Source: Neonectria sp. B-13 (Eukaryota; Ascomycota; Sordariomycetes; Hypocreales; Nectriaceae). Taken from it: DNA of 64,000 bases. Below, piece after piece: positions 1 to 11,782 of the stretch (its first letter is position 1; every line of letters starts with the position of its first letter). The translations under genes were made by a program, and so were the position numbers. The notes beneath the pieces are model-generated. The model was given only the letters and a program-made list of their open reading frames with translations, made no database searches and was not told where the DNA came from. The stretch lies in contig NOKP01000019.1 in NCBI GenBank assembly GCA_002682825.1, positions 186,001 to 250,000 on the forward strand, written 5' to 3'.

Positions 1-114
1 CAACAAAACAAAACCCTCCGCCCTTTGCTCCCATCTTTGTTGACCTTCATATTTTTTCTTTCTCATCCCCCTCACACCCATAAAGCTCATTTTCATAAGC
101 TCTCTACCTTCGTA

Positions 115-699
115 ATGCGCTTAAGCTTAATCCGTCTTCTTCTCGACGCTTCTGGATCTCGATTCCTTTGCTTTCCAACACCGCAACACAGTCAAAGATA
201 CAGATGTTACTCTACCTCTTTGACGCGTCGGAAGGCAAAGTCTGTCCAAACCTGGTCTATGTACCCATCCTTTCACGATAATGTGTCTCGCCTTTTGGTA
301 GAAGACGATCTCCATTTCAACTTTCACGACGACGACAATGACAACTCTTGCATCAAAGAGTACGACACCAGCGTCATGGGTCATTTCCGATGCCACAACC
401 GCTCTTGCAATAAGGGTGGATGGTCAAGCAAGAAAATCCCCATTACAATCCGCATGTACGCTGGGGCAGTATACAACGCAAGAGTCTATCATCAACACTG
501 CAATGGATGCGGGAGCCTAAGTCGGCCAAAGCTTGACGGATCCTATGTGAACAGAGTTGTGTACCGTCTCAAGAAGTGGCATGGTATACAGTTAGAACCA
601 CCTGCGTTCTCTGGGAAAAGTGAAGGCCCACACCTGAAACATTTATGCGAAGGTTGCAAAGCCGGGCGTTGTACTGAGGCATACACAGTGGATGTTTGA
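115..699 (+). CDS. zf-3CxxC zinc-finger domain protein
   Basis: A fungal protein of about 194 residues with the cysteine pattern of the zf-3CxxC family: a Cys pair in RCHNRSC, then HCNGCG, then LCEGCKAGRC, with HFRC and YRLKKWHG between them. The segment around WSMYPSFHDNVSRLL also looks like the usual family N-terminus. The family is thought to bind zinc; its role in fungi is unknown. The start is uncertain. The first in-frame ATG is at 115, but the conserved part begins near an ATG at 259, and the basic, poorly conserved residues before it could be a mis-assigned leader or contain an unseen intron. No neighbour suggests a function. Confidence 0.75.
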   Translation: MRLSLIRLLLDASGSRFLCFPTPQHSQRYRCYSTSLTRRKAKSVQTWSMYPSFHDNVSRLLVEDDLHFNFHDDDNDNSCIKEYDTSVMGHFRCHNRSCNKGGWSSKKIPITIRMYAGAVYNARVYHQHCNGCGSLSRPKLDGSYVNRVVYRLKKWHGIQLEPPAFSGKSEGPHLKHLCEGCKAGRCTEAYTVDV

Positions 700-2445
700 G
701 AATACCCGTTAGTTTAGTCTCTACGTAGCACTGGATGCAATGATACTGAAAGCCTATGAGGAAGCAAATGGGTAGTTTCGCTGGATAAACGAAAACGACT
801 ATCTGGGGACGTCTTTGAACAGTTGATCAGTTTAGACACAGTTCTAAATACCAACTCACTAAAATAGCTTTCCTACCTCTGAACTCATCCTCACCGAATT
901 AAGCGCCTTACTGATACATTATTTCCTCCGTAATGCTTGCCTCTGACTCCTCTTCGATGAGTTACTTGATGCTTTCAGCTATATAAATCTCCTGAGATGT
1001 ATGCTTTGGACCAGAAATTGACAAGCTGCTGAGGTTCATGGTATGTTGCCCGTGAACCTAATATAAGTAAAAGACTCTCGGTATGATAACCCCTTGTCTA
1101 ATACACAATCACTAGCAGCATTAAAGTCAACCTTCTGGCGACCATTCCCATACGGCATGAAAATTTTCTTGCGTAGTCTGAAACCAATCGTTCACAAAAG
1201 TCGGACAGTTGGCGTTCAGGTAGCGAGAGGCGATCAACCATCCAGCCTAAGCATAGAAAGTTTACTTGACTGCTTTGAGAATGTCTTGGAGATTGTCTCT
1301 CTTGTACAGTGACTGGCCAGTCACTTTCACAGTGCCCGGCTCCACCAGGGGGCAGAATTTCTTGCACCGCCAAGATGGCTCGCATGCCTCAGCCTAATCC
1401 TAAGATTATTATCTGTAATTGAACGCATAACCCGCGTCAGCGAGATACTTCTGCAGGTCAGACAAAGAACAATCTGTAAGTCGCTGCTGAATGTGTTCTG
1501 GGAAGAGTTCCAGCTGTGAGTGAGGATGACTACTTCATGACCTTCTCTGGGTCATAAGGGTTGTTGCGATTAGGGCATCTCCATTGTCGGAGTCTAGCCA
1601 GAGAGAGGCAATATTTCCATCTTGCTCCTAAGCTTGATGACTTTTACACGAATACTTCCCTTGCCCTCCTCACCCATTAGTCCCCAGAACAAGCGCAAAG
1701 ATGGGCTCTCAATGAAGTCAGCGCATGCCAGCCCCACTCTCCACAGATTGGATTTTCTAGTTGTCTGTGAGGTATGCTTCTTATCATGCCCAGCCCAACG
1801 ATGCCCTAGATAGCTAGTTCCTTACCATCCACCTAATTGCCCTTTGCCTCCCATCCCATTGTGGCATAGCCACCAAAATCCGTAGAGCTTACCCTAGAGC
1901 GGCACACGACTGGGCCCGGTTAACCTACGGTCGAACCTTGTTTCCCCAGCTTCCGGATTTCGCCGGCCAACAGATCAAAACAAAGCCAGAACCTCTTAAC
2001 GCGTCATCGTCAACAAGCACGGCATCCCCATCGCCGTCGTACATGCCCGGATCACCATCGCTACGTGCGCTCTGCCTTGTTGCAAGTCCTTGGTCAATCA
2101 TAGACCTCGTACTCTACGGACTCCCAAATGCCTCTCCTCCCATCTCCCGAACCTCCTCCTGGCAACGCGCTGTCGGCCACGTCCAAGCTACCGTACTAGA
2201 CTAGTGCCCCAGCCAAGCTAGCGCAATTGTGGGGATATAATAACTTGCCGAGGTTTAAATATCAATTACGATGCAGTACGTGTAGCATTACAGGCCGAGG
2301 CCCGATGTCGGCTTCATGTCCATAAATAATATACCACCGTCGACAAAGAAGCTAGGCCTTCGCATCAGCCATCCGCTTTCAACAACCTCGCTCCTTCGCC
2401 CTCACGACAACTATAGATTCGTGGTAGCAATTGACATCATCCGCA
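700..2445. other. intergenic, no gene seen
   Basis: About 1.7 kb between the zinc-finger gene and the acyl-CoA oxidase. Reading frames here are short and lack any family signature or consistent splice pattern. The last few hundred bases should hold the oxidase promoter, but I see no diagnostic site. Confidence 0.5.
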
Positions 2446-4533
2446 ATGCCTCCGCCGAATCCGGACTGGGTAAAAGCCCTCAAGCCCTCGGGTCCCCAGG
2501 GATCAGAGCTACTCAAGCAAGAGAGAGCCAAGTCGGACCTAGATGTGGATCAGCTTGCCGTCTTCTTGTTCACAAGCGAGGTTCTGGAGAGAAACGCGAA
2601 GCTTCTCCAGATCCTCTCGTCCCACCCTGTCTTTGACAAGTCGCAAAATTACTTCCGGGGGCGACAGGAGAGATTCAAAGCTGCCCTGGCGAGGGCGAAG
2701 ACATTGCGGCAACTATCCGTCAAGCACCAATGGAGCCAAGACGAGTACGAGGCCGCCAATGACCTCATCAGTGAGCCGACCCCCTACGGCTTGCATGCGT
2801 CCATGTTCTTGAAGACATTGGAAGAACAGGGAACGCCAGCGCAGCACAAGTTGTTTCTCGAGCCAGCCCAGAACTACAAATTCATCGGTTGTTACGCACA
2901 GACAGAGCTAGGTCATGGATCCAATGTCCGAGGTCTCGAGACGACCGCCACTTGGGACCCCAAAGACAAGACCTTCACGCTGCATTCTCCTCACCTGACC
3001 GCCTCCAAATGGTGGATTGGGTCGCTGGGTAAAGCTGCGAACCACGCCGTGGTAGTCGCACAGCTCATTCTGGATGGCAAGTCGTATGGCCCGCACCCGT
3101 TTGTCGTGCAAGTTCGAGATCTCGAAACCCACGAACCTCTGCCCAACATCCACGTCGGAGATATCGGCCCAAAGTTCGGCTACAATACCATGGACAACGG
3201 ATTCCTGCTCTTCAACCACGTCAAGGTACCCCATGTCAATATGCTTAGCCGGTTCTCAGGGGTAGATCCGCAGACGGGAGCCTACATCAGGCCTTCCAAC
3301 CCAGCGCTCATTTACGGCACCTTGACCTTTGTCCGATCTTCCATTGTCTTCCAGTCAGGATCCGTGCTTGCCCGAGGCGTAACCATAGCCACGCGTTACT
3401 GTGCGGTTCGACGTCAGTTCCAAGACCGCGACGCTGCCGAAGGTGAGGTCGGTGAGACCCAAGTCCTCGACTACACCATGGTGCAACACCGCATACTGCC
3501 GTTGCTGGCAGCATCCTATGCCCTGTTCTTCACTGGCCGCGCCATGATCAATCTATACCAGGCAAACCAGAAACAGATGGCCCAAGAGCAGGATGCGCGT
3601 CGTGGAAACGACGCTGAACGAGGCCCCGGCAGCGACCTCTTGGCTGATCTCCATGCCATTTCGTGCTCTCTCAAGGCTTTCGCGTCCACAACAGCCGCTG
3701 AAGGGCTCGAGGTGTGTCGACGTGCCTGTGGCGGTCACGGTTACTCGGCCTTCTCCGGCATAGGGAGCTGGTACGCCGACTATCTGCCCACTGTTACGTG
3801 GGAGGGGGATAACTACATGCTCACTCAGCAAGTCGCTCGATATTTGCTCAAGTCTGCTCGTGCCGTCCTTGCAGGCAAAGCCGCCGACAACGGCATTTCT
3901 CGCGTCCTTGAAGAGTTTAGGCGGAGGCAGGATATCGGTGCGGCCTTTGATGTCCTTGACAACGACCAGAATCTTGTCGATGCATTTGCTTGGCGGGTTG
4001 CCTTTTTGACCTTCGAAGCCCTCAAGCACAGAGATGAGGACAAGCAGTCATGGAATAGCCTCCTGATTGACTTTTGGCGTCTGTCCACCGCCTACGCCCA
4101 GTATCAGGTGGTGAAGAACTTCTACGAGGCGCTCCAGGACGACACGACAAGGTCCTCGCTTGACCCTGGCACGCTATCAGTTCTCCTCAAGCTGTTCCAG
4201 CTGTTCGCTTTGCACCATTTGACAGGTCACGCTTCGGAGTTCTTCACCAGTGGTGCCACCACTGTGCGTCAAATCCAGCTTGCACGCACGAAAAGGACAT
4301 TGTCTCTCTTGGAACAGATCCGTCCCCACGCTGTGAGACTGGTTGACGCGTGGAAATTCCCAGACTGGCAACTCGACAGCTCGTTGGGCCGTTATGACGG
4401 CAACGTTTATGAGGATATGTTCCACAGGGCTTCCGAGGTGAACCCCCTAAACGATGTGGTGATTGACCCTTACCCAGAGTCCGCTGTCCTGTTTCGGAAA
4501 GATGGAGAAGGTGATCTGAAATCAAAATTGTAG
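2446..4533 (+). CDS. pox1: Peroxisomal acyl-CoA oxidase
   Basis: Flavoenzyme for the first step of peroxisomal beta-oxidation: it oxidises acyl-CoA to trans-2-enoyl-CoA and passes electrons to oxygen, giving H2O2. The single-exon product is 695 residues, the usual family length. Visible signatures are CYAQTELGHGSNVRGLETTA with SKWWIG (flavin and substrate region), the GGHGYS segment, and TVTWEGDNYMLTQQ, whose Glu near residue 453 matches the catalytic base. The C-terminus is SKL, a canonical PTS1 peroxisomal signal. The ATG at 2446 is chosen because the codons just upstream in frame have no other ATG. An intronless gene this long stands out in an intron-rich window. The symbol is by family analogy; paralogues exist in fungi. 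Confidence 0.95.
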   Translation: MPPPNPDWVKALKPSGPQGSELLKQERAKSDLDVDQLAVFLFTSEVLERNAKLLQILSSHPVFDKSQNYFRGRQERFKAALARAKTLRQLSVKHQWSQDEYEAANDLISEPTPYGLHASMFLKTLEEQGTPAQHKLFLEPAQNYKFIGCYAQTELGHGSNVRGLETTATWDPKDKTFTLHSPHLTASKWWIGSLGKAANHAVVVAQLILDGKSYGPHPFVVQVRDLETHEPLPNIHVGDIGPKFGYNTMDNGFLLFNHVKVPHVNMLSRFSGVDPQTGAYIRPSNPALIYGTLTFVRSSIVFQSGSVLARGVTIATRYCAVRRQFQDRDAAEGEVGETQVLDYTMVQHRILPLLAASYALFFTGRAMINLYQANQKQMAQEQDARRGNDAERGPGSDLLADLHAISCSLKAFASTTAAEGLEVCRRACGGHGYSAFSGIGSWYADYLPTVTWEGDNYMLTQQVARYLLKSARAVLAGKAADNGISRVLEEFRRRQDIGAAFDVLDNDQNLVDAFAWRVAFLTFEALKHRDEDKQSWNSLLIDFWRLSTAYAQYQVVKNFYEALQDDTTRSSLDPGTLSVLLKLFQLFALHHLTGHASEFFTSGATTVRQIQLARTKRTLSLLEQIRPHAVRLVDAWKFPDWQLDSSLGRYDGNVYEDMFHRASEVNPLNDVVIDPYPESAVLFRKDGEGDLKSKL

Positions 4534-7154
4534 TCACATAGCATATCCCTTAGTCTCTAGCCTTGACCGCTGTCTTAATATTTATGCCCTTGCAAGGCCG
4601 CTCCGTTACATGCGCATCCTCAGTCTTATTAGGGACGTCGCAATGCTGCCCTACCGCAGCATCCAAGGAGCCTCCATCCATTGCGTCATCTAGAACACCG
4701 TGTGGGGCTCGCTCTAGTCTGCCGGTCGAAAGGAACGATTGGACCAGTTCTGGGAGGGGGCATATCCATTGTCATTAGCGTAGTCCTAGCTGCGCTCTGC
4801 GTCCACGTAGCCGTTCGTCCTCGTCCTCATCCTCCTACTGAAAACCCATCTTCATCCTTGCCCGGATTGATCGCGCGTTCTTCTCATCAGGCTTGCACTC
4901 CTACTCGTTGAGTGCGGATCAAAAGTCTTCATGACAATGCCGCAAGCAACCAGCGCAGTATCATAGTCGACTCCATCACCACCGTGGCCGTCGATCGCAG
5001 GGAGGCGTAGTAGTAGCTGCTCAGTGCGAGGGTACGAAGAATGTCGGAAGTCGATGGAGTGGCTGATACTCTATGCTAGGTTCAAGATTAGCACCGGTGC
5101 TTCAATGCGAAATTCCCATTATGTTGCATTCATCTATTAAACAGTATAAAAGTCTCCAAAACGGAATACATTCCCACAGCATCCGAACTGTCATTACTGT
5201 GCATCATGACTATTGCGAGCCTCCGGTTTTCCTTCAAGACCTCGCATCAACTGTAGTCTACAGCTGGTCCAGTTCTAGCTTCGGTAAGTCAACTTGGAAT
5301 GAAAGATGGAGAAGGTTAAAATGTAGAGTCCAAAAGGGGCCAAGCTGATCAAGCAACACCCTATATGAAAAGTGTTAGGTTGCATAAAAGACTAAAGTAG
5401 CCGATAACCCCGGTGTAGAGTCTGGAGCTTTTGTACTTAATTCTAGCTCACCGTTGATCTCCTTGATAAATGCAAGTTCACTTACAGGCCTTCCGGCAAG
5501 TCAGGAAGACGCCTGTCGCGCCTCCCTAATCCATTTCAGTGGCCGAAGAGCTGCTCGGAAGCAGTGCCATATACGACAAGGCCTTGAAAGTCTGTAATAT
5601 CACGCTGGCTATCAGAGCCGGATAGAATTCTTTTATAATAAATACATTGTAAATTCAGGATATCTTCGCCCCTCAGGGTACACTTTCCGTGGCCCAGTGT
5701 TCCCAATCCATTCCAAGTGTCATCCCAAGCCCTTTCAAATATATAGCCTGCAATAAGCTTGTGTTGTCTTGCTATCCAAGCTTTCTTCTGCCAAGCTTGC
5801 CCCAATCCCAGTAAATCTCGAGCGGCCACTGAAACCAACGAGGGGCCGGCCAGCGGAATGAATGCGGGTGTCTTGGTATGGTTCTCAGAATATGAAACAT
5901 TGTCAGGTTGGATCCACTTTATGCATGCTCCTGCTAAGTAGATAACAATGGAGGGTTGACTTCTACGACGGAAGAGGAGTTGATGGCTTAATCGAGGAAT
6001 CTGCCCTCTCATTCTGGGTTATGGGATGCCCACTGGACCGGGTTCACGTCACCAATTGTGCCACTGTCGCATTCAATGTCTAATTTATCGATAATTGACT
6101 GCCCCAATTCACCCAAGTGTAGCGCGGCCTGTCATATCTTGTTCTAGCAGAATATTTTCCTTACAAAAAGGAATACAGCCTTTAGAACTGTTATGCTATG
6201 CAATGATCATGAGAATGAAATTTGCTGCGCTCAGGGCTTTAAGAGGTCTCATCTCTTTTATGTTTACATTGATAGCATTAGTATTAATTAGAAAAAGAAT
6301 CCAACTTCAACTTGCGTTACAAAATCACAACATTGGTAATATTACCTGCACTGGCGTACGACAAAGTATCTTACCTTCCTACCGGAATAGCTTCAGGATG
6401 TGCTTCTACTTTATCTCTGCAAATTTTAGAAAGTCTTATCTACCGTGAGGGGGGTTTCATCTCTTCAGCCCTCGTATTTCCCAGTCTTCTCGCCTGCCCG
6501 TTATCTTTTCCCACGTTACCACGCTGATGCTGACCGGAGATGCTATTTTTACCCCCCACACAACCCCCACATGCCAAATTGAGAATCGCTTTCTTATCTT
6601 AAGGGGCCATTCCTGCTCTGCTAGAGCTGCATGGAAGAATCTCATTGAATTTCTCAAAATTACATGCCTTTTACCATATTTCAGTCATGATGAGTATATA
6701 TGAATTGGATTCACAGCCTTCTTTGCTCACCCCTTACAAGCTACATAGATATGAAGATACCTCATGATCACGTCTAGGCTAGTGAAACGTGAAGTGGTCC
6801 AGCTCCTGGAGATGTTTGGATCTTAGATAAGGATTTACATCCCTTGTTCCTTTTCTTTCTTTTTCTCGGCACTAGCTGATAGCGAAGCCAGTTGTCTACC
6901 CATGCAGCATCTTCATACGTGCTTGAGACTCCTTGCTATCGGACTGTAGCATGGTTGAAAGGAATCACCTTCTGTCTCAAGGTCGTTGTTTTCCGACAGA
7001 TAGCGCGGAGATATGAGAAGGTAGCACAGCAATCTAGGCGATACTTCTAGGAATAAATACGTCACCTCCCCACACGCGCTGATCTTCTACTTTTGAGCCT
7101 GGGGCACGTCAGTCGAACTCTCGAGAATCAGTCGATTTAGGGCTACACCTTGAC
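4534..7154. other. long intergenic stretch, no supported gene
   Basis: About 2.6 kb. The longest frame is on the minus strand at 5536-6012 (158 codons); it has no recognisable domain and no good splice continuation, so it is not called. The last part should contain the promoter of the receptor gene. Confidence 0.5.
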
Positions 7155-8648
7155 ATGACCAAAATGAAGTTGCCATTTGACATCTCACAACGTGAAGCTC
7201 TAGCAGCTCCAACAGGCCAGTCACAGATGTACATCCAGGGCGTTGTTATCATGATCGTCTCGATATTCTCTCTCGTCGGGGCTGGTTGGATTATACTCAG
7301 CTTCGCCGTAGGTTCACTCCGTCACTCTCACAGTATTCTACTAGTTATTCTGATGTACTAACTGCACTTTAGTGCTTGAAGAGTCTTAGGTCATTCCGTC
7401 ACCAGCTCATCCTGTGAGTTGGACGCTGGTCACTTCCTTTATATTCCACTAACCACATACAGGGGGCTTGCAATCAGCGACTTCATCATGGCAGCGAACT
7501 TCCTCTCGTCCACAGCCATGAACATCAGTGGCAAGTCCATTGGAGCTGCCGAGCAAGCCACATTCTGCAGCTTCAATGGATTTATGACTCAAGTATTTGT
7601 CATTCAGACAGACTATTGGGTCTTGGTGCTCGCAATCTGTACATATTTCATTCTTGCGGACCATAAGAGAGTTTCCTCTTGGGTTCAAGACCATGGGATG
7701 TTTCTCTTATGCTTGCCATGGGCACTTAGTCTCATTTGGGCTGGGATAGGCCTAAGGGTGACGGGATATGGTGATATTGGAGCTTGCAAGTTTGTCCTGA
7801 CACTGAATCAAGGTTGTTTTGCTAACAAACTCGGCAGGGTGTTGGTTTACCTCCGATGAAGTCCGTTTGTTTGCCAATTTCATCCCACGCTGGGTCATCA
7901 TTGTGGTGATTCTGGCCCTATACGCTCGTCTCTATTTCATACTCCACCGTGTGCATAGGAGCTTTGACTCCTTCGGAGATTCATCATCTGGTCCGACGAC
8001 TGGATCGCGCACCATCGCCGCAACCAGCAACACTACCCATGCTGGAGCATCGAGTAAAAACCTTAAGATAGTGGGTAACCCTTTATTGCCATCATGTTCA
8101 GACATGCCACTAACTGATCCTCTTAGATAGCTCGACGCATGCTTATGTATCCCGTTGCATACATGGTCATTTGGGCACTTCCCACAGCTATCCGGATCTA
8201 CCAGACTACGCGGGGTTCCCCAGCTCCGTTCGCACTTCAGACCATTGATAAAGTGAGTGGATATTCTGAATTAAGATGTGATGTCCTCTGACCTAGGCCC
8301 TTCTAGTCCTGTATCGTGGTCCAAGGCTTTGTCGATGCAGTCATCTATGGTTTGAACGAGGCGTCACTTAGTAGATGGCGTGATCTCCTTTTCCCAAGCG
8401 CCTTTCCCATCATCAATGCAGTTAATGCGGACCGATCTAGCAACACTCGCCACGGGAGAAGCTACAGTATCCCATCATTTTCAGCTAATAGCATAATACA
8501 TAATGGCTCAAATTCAAGCCTCGAGATAATATTTTCCACGGTTGATAGTGTGGCGGGGAGCACAGAGGTGTCTGTAGAAAACAAAAGCCAAGAGAGAGAC
8601 CTAGGGGTTGAGCTTAGGATAATGAGCAGGCTACGAAGAGATTCGTAG
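7155..8648 (+). CDS. cAMP-receptor-like / Git3-type seven-TM GPCR
   Basis: Predicted plasma-membrane receptor of the fungal cAMP-receptor-like GPCR class, likely coupled to a heterotrimeric G protein and nutrient sensing; the ligand cannot be read from sequence. Exons: 7155-7307, 7373-7413, 7463-7785, 7838-8070, 8127-8252, 8307-8648 (405 residues). Hydrophobic helices occur at VVIMIVSIFSLVGAGWIIL, GLAISDFIMAANFLSS, QTDYWVLVLAICTYFIL, the FLLCLPWALSLIW region, PRWVIIVVILALYA, YPVAYMVIWALPTAI and GFVDAVIYGLNE. The GAWCWFTSDE motif before TM5 and the Arg-rich end of the third loop before TM6 are typical of the class. The third intron uses a GC donor (gcaagt at 7786), the only choice that restores AWCWF. 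The cytoplasmic tail is Ser-rich. Confidence 0.88.
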
Positions 8649-11600
8649 GGATTTTAGCGGAGGCAGATTTATTTAGAACACAATAGAAGCTTTTATACCT
8701 TGAGATGCAGGTGTAAGTGCCTTCTAGCAATGCTCAGCTGCCGGGGGTTTACCATTCCCCGCTGGGCGTTCAAAGCTCAGGTCTACGCAGAGATTCTCGC
8801 TAGGCTTATGGCTCTGGGCATCAATCACTGGGTCTTGCGCAACACCATCACCCATTCACACCATCCCAGCTACCCAGTTGACCGGCGCAAGTACGTCTAG
8901 TTCATAGGGCAACCTAAATTCGATTGTTGTAAAAGAAGCATTTGTTCTTCTGTTGGCGCCTCATCCGCCCTAATTCGAGACATAGCTCCGTGGGTATGCC
9001 TATAACTGTAGAAGGAGGCATTTAGGAGAGGCGTTGTGTGCAATTAGAGGTTGAGCAAACAGAATATAGTCTTCCAAGAGCAGCCTCCAAAGAACCGCCT
9101 CTTAGCTTACCATGTGGGCGAGCCCTGTGGTTATCATAGCACTTTTGTACAGCTCAATATCCAACCAATTCTAGATGGCGTTTAGAAACGTTAGATATAT
9201 GGACCATGGGGATTATAATAAGGACGACGCGGGGTCCGTCGAGGATGCGTGGAAGTAGCTGTAAGTAGGCAATACAGCGTCGTTCTCATCGTCCGAGGGG
9301 TGAACAGCAGAGTAAATGTTGTCCGAGTAGGACGACGGCATACGTACATCATTTTTCTGTTGTCGGCCAGTCAGTGAATGTAATAAACCAAGTAGCATTA
9401 TCATACCTTGCCCATTCGTATACGATGGAAATATTTCTAACAGAGGAGACATGGGACACTGATGGAATTGTCGATGAAGCTTAGATTGCCCGTGGGTGTC
9501 TTGAGTTTGAAAGCTACTACAATATCGGTCAAAAGGTTATTTGCAGACCTGACTTACGTCATCTCGAGATTGTAATGCGGTACTGTGATCGGCTGCCGTG
9601 AGGTTCAAGACATGAACATAAATATAACAAGTCTGGAACAGCTGATCACTGATATAAAACGTAAAAAACAAGCAACATAGATGCAATCAGATCCTCAATC
9701 TCAGTCTATTAATTACCTCGGCCCCCTTTGCCCTTTGTCCTTCCTCTCTTCATTTCTTCCCAGCCAAGAAGCGTGAAACAATAGTATCAAGGCTGCTAGG
9801 AACACTTGAAAACCATGGGGAAGAAATAGGCTTCTTGACAAATTCGAGCTGCTGGTTCAACAGGCCGAGTTTTGTGATTCAAGAGCATTGATCCCCCCCG
9901 GCGAAGCTTGTTCAAGGACAGCTCGTATGCCTTAGTATTGACTTGGATCCTTCGAATGTTAGCGTTTTTATCCGTCCAGTCTGTAGTAGTTCATGCGGCC
10001 TATTTATTCTGTTGTTCGAGAGATACTGGCGCCTTCGCCAAATTAATCAGGGTGACAAATTCAGATATGGCTTTGGGAAGGCCTTATTTAGAGAGACCGT
10101 GTAAACCACCTGTTGTAGCTTTACATATGCAACTGAATCTCTTCACGGGGAGGATGTGACAGAAACCCCACAGGATCCACGCCAACACTTCAATCAATCT
10201 CAATGGGCGCTGCAAAAGCCCTGGTTTTGTATCGGCTCAGTGCGCGGTGTATCCCAGCAATTTCTTGATGATGTTTTCTCCGCGCGCCTTTATCAGGGTC
10301 GTCAATGATGATGACTGGGGGTTTGGATCGTATTTCAATCGCATGGGCACTTAGGTCAAATGATAGTGGAAATTGATTACTGTCGTCCATCATTCGACGC
10401 AGATGTCAACATATATACCGCTGACCATTGCAACGCTCAGTTGGCTTCTCGGAAAATTTGATATGCAACCGTTCTGGCTATCACATGGGATGTAGTTCTA
10501 GTAAAACCCATCCCAAAAGCACAACATTATAAATTCATGCTAAAAACAGTATTCAAAAGGTGATTTTCCCCTCTCTATGAGAACTCCCATGTAGGGACAG
10601 CCGTGGGGTTGATTCCTCATTACAGGTCTCGATCGCCCACGTCTTAGTCTAATTCAGTACTCCTTCTTCGTTTTTTTTCTCCAGAATAACCCACCAGGTC
10701 CCGAGACTTCCCCTGTAATCTCTCCAAATGTGCACATTACCTTTCAATACCTCGCTACTCATTGCTAAACCGTAATGTAGAGCCTTCCTAAGGCTCTTGC
10801 CCCTGGAACAATCATGAGGGTATCCCTCGAATGAGAAGCATAAGGTCTGCTGCTACCCAGGGGCATCGGCTACGACGAGCGACTCGGAAGAAACAGTTGA
10901 CTTTAGCAAGCGCAGGGCTTGATGCTGGTCTGTTATTGACTTGTCGCTGACCCCTTGCTGCTTACAAATTGCAACCTGGTAGTTTATTTGTGGCCTCTGA
11001 CTAGCAGAACCCAATTAACCATGTAATAGCCACTCCGGAATACAGAGCTAGGATCAAGAGCTCTCTGCCCGCGTACCAAGCTCTGACCATTTTCGCCTGT
11101 CAGCTTGGCAGTCTCCACGAATAAGATTCCGACTCTCAAGGCGTTCCCTCCTCTTTACACACAAGCACCCTTCTGTCAGATTCCTTACCCTAGCCATATA
11201 GCTATGCTTCCATTCAAGTAGCTAAGTCTGTGACTGGTTTATCTCCTATTATATTGTAAAGCTAAATACGGAACGGAAATGCACATACCTTTAGCTTGGT
11301 TATCCACTGCAGACTGCGGCTTTTTACTATCAGGACTCCCAAGAAATGAAAATCGCTCATGTCCATACTAATGGAGTTAGCACAAATCGGAGAGAACCCA
11401 GAACCAGAACTGATCAGCGCTTTTTGGCTTTTGGCTATAAGACCCTGACCCTGATCAGTGGTAGGCTAGCCAAGCCTAGCAAGAGTTGCATCATAAGCGA
11501 GCTTCGTCTACACGTCCGAAGCTACTACGTAAGACAGCGGGCGAATGGCTGTCCGGAAGGTTGCAACTGCGTGGGTAGCCAAGACCGACCGTTGCAAAAC

Positions 11601-11782
11601 CCTACAATCAGATCCGAGCCATGATCCACATCGTAAGGATCGTCAGAGTTCCTCGTGGGGTTCACAAGACAAGTTCAGGTGGACCATTTCGCGTTGGTGG
11701 GATTTGTTGCCTATAAGGAGAGCATGGCTTGACGCAGCAGACGCATTTGTCGGGTCAATTCTCTCAAGCACCATCCACCAAC
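8649..11782. other. long intergenic stretch, no supported gene
   Basis: About 3.1 kb between the receptor and the transporter. A minus-strand frame at 9213-9452 has faint gene-like upstream splice possibilities but no recognisable family, and nothing else holds together. The last part should contain the transporter promoter; no GATA or other operator could be assigned with confidence. Confidence 0.5.

Noticed and set aside
5536..6012. Minus-strand frame of 158 codons
   Set aside because: No domain, no splice partners and no neighbour support; likely chance.
9213..9650. Possible small multi-exon gene on the minus strand
   Set aside because: Candidate splices exist (gtaagt at about 9557) but the joined frames disagree and no family is recognised.
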